Below are positions 34,182-42,007 of a stretch of DNA of 64,000 nt, piece after piece. Each line of letters opens with the position of its first letter. Position 1 is the first letter of the stretch. A program made the position numbers and the translations under genes. This DNA is from Niabella insulamsoli (GTDB lineage Bacteria; Bacteroidota; Bacteroidia; Chitinophagales; Chitinophagaceae), in contig NZ_CP190246.1 in assembly GCF_039652435.2 (NCBI RefSeq), positions 2,046,001 to 2,110,000 of the forward strand, written 5' to 3'. The notes beneath the pieces were generated by a model. It was given only the letters and a program-made list of their open reading frames with translations. It did no database searches and was not told the DNA's origin.

Positions 34182-36260
34182 ATGAGTAAAACAAAAGCCA
34201 TATTTTTTAAATTCGCCTTAGCCGCGACGTTGCTGCTAACCGCGCCTGCTTTATTCGCGCAACAAACAAAGCAGCCTAATATCATTTTTATTTTGGTGGA
34301 TGACCTGGGCTATGGCGATCTAGGCGCTTTTTTCCAGAATCAGAGAAAACAAAACGGCGATAAAAGTGAGCCCTGGTTGCTGACGCCTCAATTAGATCAG
34401 ATGGCGTATCAGGGTGCTATGTTAACAGAGCATTATTGTGCCGCGCCTGTTTGCGCACCTTCAAGGGCATCGCTGTTGACCGGCTTGAGCCAGGGCCATG
34501 CCAATGTTCGCGACAATCAATTTGACAAAGCGCTTGAAGACAATTATACGCTTGGGAATGTGATGCAATTATCGGGTTATAGTACGGCGGCTATCGGCAA
34601 GTGGGGTTTGCAGGGAAAGTCAAAAGCGCCCAATTGGCCGGCGCACCCGCTAAAGCGCGGCTTTGATTACTATTATGGATACATCGCTCATGGCGACGGG
34701 CATGAGCATTACCCCAAAGAAGGTTTGTATCGAAAGCCTAAAAAAGTTTGGGAAAATTATTCGGAAGTAAGCGATCAGTTAGATAAATGTTATACAGGAG
34801 ACCTGTTTACAGCGGTAGCAAAAAAATACATTATTGACCATCAAAAAGGTAAGGAAAGCAAAAAGCCCTTTTTCATGTACCTCGCCTATGACACGCCCCA
34901 TGCAGTTTTGGAGCTACCCACACAAAAATACCCGGAAGGTGGCGGTTTGAATGGCGGTTTGCAATGGTTGGGCAAAAGTGGCCACATGATCAATACGGCC
35001 TCCGGAGATATCGATTCTTATGTTTATCCTGAATATAAAAACGCGACTTACGATCACGACAAAAATCCGGCGACCGCCGAAATAGCATGGCCAGACACCT
35101 ACAAACGCTATGCATCTGTAACGCATCGCATCGATGACCAGGTTGGTGATCTGCTGCAATTATTAAAAGACCTGAAGATCGATCAAAATACGCTGGTTGT
35201 TTTTTCTTCTGATAATGGCCCTTCGCAGGAATCTTATCTTCCTAAGGAATATGTTTCTTACGAAGCGGACTTCTTTAATAATTTTGGTCCGTTCGATGGC
35301 ATCAAAAGAGATTGTTATGATGGCGGCCTTCGCACTGCTACGATTGCTCGTTGGCCCGGAACTATCCCTCCCGGCACCATTGTTACAAGCCCCAGCATTT
35401 CTTACGATTGGCTGCCAACCTTTGTAAACGCTGCAGGATCGGCCGCTCCCGTTAGATGTGACGGCGTGTCGCTGCTACCTGCTTTGACCGGCAAAGGTAA
35501 GCAGGAAAAAAGCCTGGTTTACGCAGAATATTTCTTTCCCGGGAAGTCACCCGATTATCCTGAGTTCGCCCCGGAGCATCGCGCTAAAAGAAGACAGCAA
35601 ATGCAAATGATTCGCATGGGAGATACGGTAGCGGTTCGCTACGATATTCAATCCTTTCAGGATGACTTTGAAATATATCACATCAAAACGGATCCGCAAC
35701 AAGCAAAAAATATCGCTGCCGCCAGTATTGCTTTGCAAGCTGCTTTGAAAGAACGGGTGTTGCAAATAAGGATGGCGGATAGCACTGCACCCAGGCCTTA
35801 TGATCATCAGCTCATCCCGGCCGCCAGTCCGCGAATGAAACTACGCAAAGGAATGGCCGTGACCGGATATAAATGCCAAACGCCCTGGATCCCCCACACC
35901 GAGGGTCTGAAACCGGTTTATCGTGGGATGGCTGCGGCCTTTGATCTCAGCAAAGTTGGGCAGCCGCTTGCGAAATTTCATGGTTTTATCTATGTGGAAA
36001 AAGCTGGCGCTTACACGTTCAGTTTGGCTTCCGGCAATAAAAGCTTTTTTAAAGTGCACGACATTAAAGCGATTGATGCCGACTACGGCACACCTTCCTT
36101 ATCAGAAAAAACGGTAACACTTCAATTGGCAAAAGGCTACCATCCCTTTGAGCTTTACAGCCTGGCGGCAAAAAGCGGCGCTGCAAAAGATATAAAACTG
36201 CAATGGAGTTTTAACGGTGGGGCTTTCTCGCCGGTAGCATCCCATGTTTATATCAACTAA
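34182..36260 (+). CDS. Sulfatase with C-terminal PA14-like domain
   Basis: A 692-residue exported protein, longer than usual. The signal peptide ends near LFAQQ. The sulfatase domain (~30-540) has PNIIFILVDDLGYGDLG, the signature CAPSRASLLTG (Cys91), GKWGLQGKS and FSSDNGPSQE. After ~555 there is an extra beta-rich module (YRGMAAAFDLSKVGQPLAKF, GFIYVEKAGAYTFSLASGNK) that resembles a PA14-like carbohydrate-binding domain. It could hold the enzyme on its polymer. It is second in the sulfatase run, 28 bp before the next gene. Confidence 0.9.
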   Translation: MSKTKAIFFKFALAATLLLTAPALFAQQTKQPNIIFILVDDLGYGDLGAFFQNQRKQNGDKSEPWLLTPQLDQMAYQGAMLTEHYCAAPVCAPSRASLLTGLSQGHANVRDNQFDKALEDNYTLGNVMQLSGYSTAAIGKWGLQGKSKAPNWPAHPLKRGFDYYYGYIAHGDGHEHYPKEGLYRKPKKVWENYSEVSDQLDKCYTGDLFTAVAKKYIIDHQKGKESKKPFFMYLAYDTPHAVLELPTQKYPEGGGLNGGLQWLGKSGHMINTASGDIDSYVYPEYKNATYDHDKNPATAEIAWPDTYKRYASVTHRIDDQVGDLLQLLKDLKIDQNTLVVFSSDNGPSQESYLPKEYVSYEADFFNNFGPFDGIKRDCYDGGLRTATIARWPGTIPPGTIVTSPSISYDWLPTFVNAAGSAAPVRCDGVSLLPALTGKGKQEKSLVYAEYFFPGKSPDYPEFAPEHRAKRRQQMQMIRMGDTVAVRYDIQSFQDDFEIYHIKTDPQQAKNIAAASIALQAALKERVLQIRMADSTAPRPYDHQLIPAASPRMKLRKGMAVTGYKCQTPWIPHTEGLKPVYRGMAAAFDLSKVGQPLAKFHGFIYVEKAGAYTFSLASGNKSFFKVHDIKAIDADYGTPSLSEKTVTLQLAKGYHPFELYSLAAKSGAAKDIKLQWSFNGGAFSPVASHVYIN

Positions 36261-36288
36261 TTAAAAAAAAGACCTCAAAAATCACAAT

Positions 36289-37683
36289 ATGAATAAAATC
36301 TTTTCCCTTATTTTTTTACTAAGCATCAGCGTTGCTCACGCCCAGCAAAAGCCAAATATCGTTTATATAATGGCCGACGACATGGGTTGGAAAGATGCCG
36401 CCTTTATGGGTAGCGATTTTTATTTAACACCTCATCTCGACCAACTGGCCAAAGAAGGCATGGTGTTTACCAATGCCTACGCCGGCGCTGGAAATTGCGC
36501 GCCCAGCCGGGCCTGTCTTATATCGGGCCAATATACGCCGCGCCATGGTGTTTATGCGGTGTACAACACCAAACGCGGCCCGGTGGACCAAATGCGGCTT
36601 GAACCCATTCCCAATTCGAATGAATTGGCGCCTTCGGTTTACACCATAGCCGAGGCCCTGCATGACGGTGGTTACAAAACGGCTATTTTCGGAAAATGGC
36701 ATTTGGGTAGCCGTGCTGGTACATTTCCGCGGGACCAGGGATTTGACGTGGATAGCTCTTTCAATCCTCCTTCAGAAAAATATTTTAGGGAGACTAACGA
36801 CCCCAAAGGCATCTACCGCATCACCAACGGCGCTTGTGCGTTTATGGAGCAAAATAAAGATCGCCCCTTCTTCCTCTACGTCTCTCATCATGCAACCCAT
36901 ATGCCCATCCAGGTGCGGAAGGATATGCAGGATCTCTTTGATAACAGAGCAGGACAGTTGCAGAAAAACAAACGCTTTGCGGGTATGAATGCGCAAATGG
37001 ATGACGGCATTGGCCAGCTTTTAAGAAAGATAAAAGAATTGGGTTTGGAAGATAACACGCTGGTGATTTTTACATCTGATAATGGCGGCCTTCCCCAATC
37101 GCCTCAGGATCCGCTGCGGGGATTTAAGGGTATGTATTACGAGGGCGGTATTAGGGTTCCCTTGATTGCAAAATGGCCCAAACATATCAAAGCTGGTACA
37201 AAGCAGGAAACGCCGATCATCAACGCAGATATGTTTCCTACTTTCATGGAAGTTTCCGGCACAAAGATTCCGAACACCAAAACGCTCGATGGTAAAAGCC
37301 TCCTACCTTTTTTTAATCAGCCTGACCTAAAAGGTGACCAGGCGATATTCTGGCATTTTCCGGGCTACCTCGACAACCCTAATCCCGGATCCCGCGATAA
37401 TGTTTTCCGAAGCAGGCCTGTTTCCACCGTTCGAAAAGGAGATTGGAAACTGCTACTCTATCATGAAGAGTGGGTGCTCGACGGAGGATTAGCCAAAATC
37501 GAAAACAACAAAAGCGTGGAATTATATAATCTGAAGGATGATTTAAGCGAAACTAAAAACCTGGCATCCATCCATAAAGAAAAAAGAGATGAGCTTTTGA
37601 AAGAATTAATGAGTATTATGAAAAACACCGGTGCGAGCATGCCTGACACCAAAAACCCTCAATACAAATCGGCGGCCCCTTAG
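36289..37683 (+). CDS. Secreted Cys-type sulfatase (S1 family)
   Basis: A 464-residue protein with signal peptide MNKIFSLIFLLSISVAHAQQ. It has metal ligands in PNIVYIMADDMGWKDAAFMG, the signature CAPSRACLISGQYTPRHG (Cys70), GKWHLGS, HHATHMP and FTSDNGGLPQS. It ends in a Lys/Pro tail (NTGASMPDTKNPQYK). It is the third sulfatase of the cluster. The glycosidase gene begins 23 bp on. Confidence 0.92.
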   Translation: MNKIFSLIFLLSISVAHAQQKPNIVYIMADDMGWKDAAFMGSDFYLTPHLDQLAKEGMVFTNAYAGAGNCAPSRACLISGQYTPRHGVYAVYNTKRGPVDQMRLEPIPNSNELAPSVYTIAEALHDGGYKTAIFGKWHLGSRAGTFPRDQGFDVDSSFNPPSEKYFRETNDPKGIYRITNGACAFMEQNKDRPFFLYVSHHATHMPIQVRKDMQDLFDNRAGQLQKNKRFAGMNAQMDDGIGQLLRKIKELGLEDNTLVIFTSDNGGLPQSPQDPLRGFKGMYYEGGIRVPLIAKWPKHIKAGTKQETPIINADMFPTFMEVSGTKIPNTKTLDGKSLLPFFNQPDLKGDQAIFWHFPGYLDNPNPGSRDNVFRSRPVSTVRKGDWKLLLYHEEWVLDGGLAKIENNKSVELYNLKDDLSETKNLASIHKEKRDELLKELMSIMKNTGASMPDTKNPQYKSAAP

Positions 37684-37706
37684 GCCCGCCACCTCAACCT
37701 TTAGCT

Positions 37707-39134
37707 ATGCGAATCGTCCTTTTCTACATGGCGCTCTCTTTCCAGGCGGCAATGCTTTTTGCTCAAACAACGCAAACGATTGTTATAAAAGCCGACGAAA
37801 AAATACATGCGATCCGTCCGGATTTTTGGGGAACGAACCTACTTTATTGGATCGACGATGACGCTTCGTTGTCGGACGGTGGCTTGAGGCAAGGCATTAA
37901 GGATGCGGGTTTGCGCCTGCTGCGCTATCCCGGCGGCACAGTAGCAGATAATTTTCATTGGCGGAGCGGCACGCTTGATAATATTAACATGTTTCCATTT
38001 CAAAGCGGAGCGGCAGAAACGGATTTTGACGAATTCATAGCATTATGCCGGCAAAGCCGGGCAGAACCTATGTGTGTGCTTAACACCGAAAGCTGGGCGA
38101 TAAAGAATGACGTGAAAGGTGGCGCTCATGAGGCTGCCGAATGGCTTCGTTATTGCAAGCGCCAGCACTACCAGGTTAAATATTGGGAGATTGGGAATGA
38201 AACGTATTGGCATCCCGTGTTGTCTGCATCGGAATATGCAGACCTCGTGAACATTTATGCCGATTCGCTTAAAAACGTCGATCCTGAAATCATACTCGGC
38301 GTAAACGGGCATTGGGATATAGATTTTGTAGGAACCAAAGAACGCATTCGCCCATCGTCACTGTCGGAGGTATTGGCGTTGCGCAGAAATATTAATAGCA
38401 GGGCCGATCATAAGCAATATGAGACATTTACAAAAAAGGAAACTACTTTACCCATCACCAGCGGCGCTCAAAAATGGTGGCCGACGGTTGCGGCGAAATG
38501 CGGCGATAAAATCGATATGATCATTGTTCATTGGTATTTTGCGCCCGCCCAGCTAGACCTAGTAGCTGAGAAGTTAAACCAACTTCAGCGCTTATGGAAG
38601 AATGCCCACCCGGCGAAGGATTATGTTTTTAACATGTCTGAATTCAATGTAACCACGAAAACGCCGCAGTCTTTTATGCACCTCACGGAAATGATGGGGC
38701 TCTTACTGAATACGGGTTTTGACCTGAGCGCCATTTGGCCCATGAGGATGGAATACAAAAAGCCGGTTTTATTTAATTATAAAGATCATCAGCCTTCCAT
38801 CTTTAACCAGGTTTTTCGACGGCTTTCCAATCAATTAACAGGCCACCTCGTACCCGTTAGTTCAACCGGCCCGCTCCATGCTTACGCGGCACACAGCGAA
38901 GGCCAAACATCAGTAGTGCTTTCGGGCCGTAAAGTTAAGGAGGCTTTATCTGCCACATTACAATTGGAGGGGACTTCATCGGGTCGGCGCAAATGTTCCG
39001 TATGGCGTATCAGCGGCGATGAGTTTGATTATAAAATGAAGGAAGAACTTTTACCGGTTGTGGGCGGGCGTGTCACATTTTTGGTACACCCGTCGGAAGT
39101 AGTGATCGCTGTCTTTAACAAATCAACCGGATAA
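37707..39134 (+). CDS. GH51-like (clan A) glycoside hydrolase, secreted
   Basis: A 475-residue protein with a signal peptide (to MLFAQ). The barrel start DAGLRLLRYPGGTVADNFHW is the arabinofuranosidase-like strand-2 motif. YWEIGNETYW carries the probable acid/base Glu, and VFNMSEFNVTTK the probable nucleophile. The C-terminal ~100 residues form a beta-sandwich. These features place it in clan A close to GH51 alpha-L-arabinofuranosidases. The nucleophile context (SEFN) is not the typical DEW of GH51, so another clan A family is possible. Co-directional with sulfatases on both sides. Confidence 0.7.
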   Translation: MRIVLFYMALSFQAAMLFAQTTQTIVIKADEKIHAIRPDFWGTNLLYWIDDDASLSDGGLRQGIKDAGLRLLRYPGGTVADNFHWRSGTLDNINMFPFQSGAAETDFDEFIALCRQSRAEPMCVLNTESWAIKNDVKGGAHEAAEWLRYCKRQHYQVKYWEIGNETYWHPVLSASEYADLVNIYADSLKNVDPEIILGVNGHWDIDFVGTKERIRPSSLSEVLALRRNINSRADHKQYETFTKKETTLPITSGAQKWWPTVAAKCGDKIDMIIVHWYFAPAQLDLVAEKLNQLQRLWKNAHPAKDYVFNMSEFNVTTKTPQSFMHLTEMMGLLLNTGFDLSAIWPMRMEYKKPVLFNYKDHQPSIFNQVFRRLSNQLTGHLVPVSSTGPLHAYAAHSEGQTSVVLSGRKVKEALSATLQLEGTSSGRRKCSVWRISGDEFDYKMKEELLPVVGGRVTFLVHPSEVVIAVFNKSTG

Positions 39135-39142
39135 CAAATTAT

Positions 39143-41014
39143 ATGTGTAAATATTATTTCACTTTGTCGTTGCTCTTAATGAGCGCTATGCTTCCCGCCC
39201 AGGAAAAGCCCAATATCTTATGGCTGGTTTGCGAAGATATGAGCCCCTATTTGGGTTGCTATGGAAATCAAACCGTCAAAACACCTAACATTGATGCGTT
39301 GGCCAGCAAAGGGATCCGGTTTACGCGCGCCCATTCCAACAGTACGCAGTGTTCTCCCTCCCGCGGAACGCTGATTTCAGGCGTATACGCGGTTAGCCTG
39401 GGAACTGATATCCATCGGGAGAAAAGGCCATTCCCAGCTACATTTTATTTCCCTAAATATCTGAGGGAAGCTGGCTATTACACCAGTAACAACAACAAAC
39501 AGGACTACAATAATGTAAAAACGCCGGAAAACGTTTGGAACGAGTCGAGCCGAAAAGCGAGTTATCAAAACCGGGCGGACAAAAAGCAGCCTTTCTTTTC
39601 GGTCTTTAACTGTGGCATTACCCACATGTCGCGCGTCGCTACAAGAACTACAGAAGGCCGCGCTCCGCGCCAGGTGTCGCCGCAGGCGGTAAGTGTGCCA
39701 GCATATATTCCCGACCTCCCCGAGGTTCGCGACGATATCGCCTGGAACATGGATGCCGTGCAACTAATGGATCAATGGGTGGGCGCTCAATTGGCCGCTT
39801 TGCAAGCGAGCGGCGAAGCGGATAATACCATCATCTTCTTTTATTCCGATCATGGAGGCACCGTACCCCGGGGTAAAGCGTACGTGTATGAAACCGGTAC
39901 TCAAATACCGCTGATTGTTTATTTTCCTCCCAAATGGAAGCACCTCGCCGGAACCGCCGTTCCATCGGTCAACAACCGTCTGGTATCCTTTATCGATTTT
40001 GCACCCACTGTATTTAACTTCGCCGGCATCCCTACCCCAGCATTTATGCGCGGCGCCCCGTTCTTGGGCAAGGATGCTGCGCGCCACGAGCCTGCCTATC
40101 TTTTCACCTTCCGCGCTAACCAAGGCGATAGCTTTTGCCCTTCCCGGGCGATCACCGACGGAAAATTTAAATTGATATGGAACTTCCAAAGCGCTTATCC
40201 TCACGGAACGAGGCAGGATTACCAATGGCAGATGCCGGCGCAACAGGCATGGGACCGGGCTTATATTGAGAAAAACATAAACGATCCGCTTCATAAAAAA
40301 TTCTGGGAAACAGCCCCCACTTTCGAACTTTATAATATTCAGACAGATTCGCTTGAAACAATTGATCTGGCTGGCCAGCAACCCTACAATCGCATCTTAG
40401 CGACATTAAAAAAACAATTGAGCCTTACATTGCGACAGGAAAAAGACCTTGGTTTTATGCCGAGGGAATATCGTCGAAAGCTTCAGGCCGATGGCCCGCT
40501 TTATGAAGTCGTTAGAAAGCAAAACATCAATATCGACAAACAGATAGCAGCGGCGGAAATCGCATCGCTGAAAGACCTCGCGCAACTAAAAACACTCGAA
40601 ACTTTTTTAATGGACGCCGATCCGGTTGTTCAATACTGGGGCGCGAGCGGCATTTGCGGACTCGCGAAAGCAGGAGCTATAAATAAAATCCCGGCAAAGG
40701 CGGCCGCGCTTGTCGAAAATGACGGCGTGATTGATGAAGTCAAAGGAATGTTGGCAGAAGCGATGGTCTATACGGATAACACAGAAAAGGGCCTGCAAAT
40801 TTTATTGAAACAACTAGCATCAGGGAAGGGATTTGCCGGCGCGGCGCTTCAGAATGTCGGAGCAAAAGCGGCCCCGCTCACAGCCGATCTCCAAAAGCTA
40901 TTAGCTGCATCTTCAAAAAACAAATATCGTTTTTATATCAGATCGATTTTAATTAATTGCGGCGCGTTGCCTTATAGCGCACTTTATGACGCATCAGAAA
41001 AAGTATCAGACTAA
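39143..41014 (+). CDS. Sulfatase with C-terminal HEAT-like region
   Basis: A 623-residue exported protein with a signal peptide to LPAQ. PNILWLVCEDMSPYLGCYG departs from the usual ADD motif but fits the N-sulfoglucosamine sulfohydrolase-like branch. The signature is CSPSRGTLISGVY (Cys70), with YSDHGGTVPRGKAYVYETG. After ~470 there are helical repeats (AEIASLKDLAQLKTLETFLM, VVQYWGASGICGLAKAGA) like HEAT repeats, found in some Bacteroidota sulfatases. It begins 9 bp after the GH51-like gene, hence in the same transcript. Confidence 0.9.
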   Translation: MCKYYFTLSLLLMSAMLPAQEKPNILWLVCEDMSPYLGCYGNQTVKTPNIDALASKGIRFTRAHSNSTQCSPSRGTLISGVYAVSLGTDIHREKRPFPATFYFPKYLREAGYYTSNNNKQDYNNVKTPENVWNESSRKASYQNRADKKQPFFSVFNCGITHMSRVATRTTEGRAPRQVSPQAVSVPAYIPDLPEVRDDIAWNMDAVQLMDQWVGAQLAALQASGEADNTIIFFYSDHGGTVPRGKAYVYETGTQIPLIVYFPPKWKHLAGTAVPSVNNRLVSFIDFAPTVFNFAGIPTPAFMRGAPFLGKDAARHEPAYLFTFRANQGDSFCPSRAITDGKFKLIWNFQSAYPHGTRQDYQWQMPAQQAWDRAYIEKNINDPLHKKFWETAPTFELYNIQTDSLETIDLAGQQPYNRILATLKKQLSLTLRQEKDLGFMPREYRRKLQADGPLYEVVRKQNINIDKQIAAAEIASLKDLAQLKTLETFLMDADPVVQYWGASGICGLAKAGAINKIPAKAAALVENDGVIDEVKGMLAEAMVYTDNTEKGLQILLKQLASGKGFAGAALQNVGAKAAPLTADLQKLLAASSKNKYRFYIRSILINCGALPYSALYDASEKVSD

Positions 41015-41147
41015 TAAAATATTCACGAAATGAGCCATGCGCACTCAGCGAGTCCTCGTCAGATCAACTAAGTCGGTATCTGATCGGAAAGAATAACCGA
41101 AGATATTAATCATGCTCAGTTCTATTGAACCATAAAAAAATTTACGG

Positions 41148-41969
41148 ATGAAAAAAATCCTTCTTTTTTCTTTATTACTAGCTGTAGGTTTTTTCACCTG
41201 GGCGCAGCCAAAGCCTCGTTCTTTTATTTATAAAAAGATAGATACGGTGACATTAAAAATGAAAATTTATTATCCGAATAACTATAAAAAGGATAAAATT
41301 TACCCGGCTATTGTTTTATTTTTTGGCGGCGGCTGGAATAGCGGCACGATCGATCAGTTTAAAAACCAGGCTATACATTTTGCCGCAAAGGGTATGATTG
41401 CCATTACTCCTGATTACAGGGTAAATAAAAGACAGCACACTTCGCCTTTTGAATCCGTGAAAGACGGAAGATCAGCCATCCGTTATGTAAGAGCTCATGC
41501 GCACGACCTGGGCGTCGACCCGAATCGCATTGTCGCGGGCGGCGGTTCGGCAGGCGGCCATGTAGCTGCGGCTACCGACCTTACAAATATCGACGAGGCC
41601 ACAGATGATTTGAATATAAGCGCGCGCCCCAATGCGCTCATCTTATTTAACCCGGTGTTTAACAATGGGCCCGGCGAATATGGATATGACCGTATCGGAG
41701 AGCGGTATGCGGAAATATCTCCCTATCATAATATACTGAAAGGCGCTGCGCCAACCCTTGTTTTTCTTGGCACCAAAGATCATTTGATTTCAGTTCAGAC
41801 AGCAAAAGATTACCAGGAGCGAATGCGAAGTGTTGGCAGCCGCTGCGACCTGTTTTTATATGAAGGCCAGGGCCATGGTTTTTTTAATTTCTCGAAAGGC
41901 AAGGAATATTACGAAGCAACGCTGCGACAGTCCGACCAGTTTCTAAAAGAATTGGGCTACATGAAATAA
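41148..41969 (+). CDS. Secreted alpha/beta-hydrolase esterase
   Basis: A 273-residue protein with signal peptide MKKILLFSLLLAVGFFTWAQ. The oxyanion region FFGGGWNSG, the nucleophile elbow GGGSAGGHVAAATDL, FLGTKDHLISV (Asp) and YEGQGHGFFNFSKG (His) form a full serine-hydrolase triad of the BD-FAE/carbohydrate-esterase type. It probably removes acetyl or feruloyl groups from glycans. It follows the sulfatase run after 133 bp in the same direction. Confidence 0.88.
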   Translation: MKKILLFSLLLAVGFFTWAQPKPRSFIYKKIDTVTLKMKIYYPNNYKKDKIYPAIVLFFGGGWNSGTIDQFKNQAIHFAAKGMIAITPDYRVNKRQHTSPFESVKDGRSAIRYVRAHAHDLGVDPNRIVAGGGSAGGHVAAATDLTNIDEATDDLNISARPNALILFNPVFNNGPGEYGYDRIGERYAEISPYHNILKGAAPTLVFLGTKDHLISVQTAKDYQERMRSVGSRCDLFLYEGQGHGFFNFSKGKEYYEATLRQSDQFLKELGYMK

Positions 41970-42007
41970 AAGTTGCGACAGTGTTTCGAGCTCAGCTCTT
42001 CATTCCA

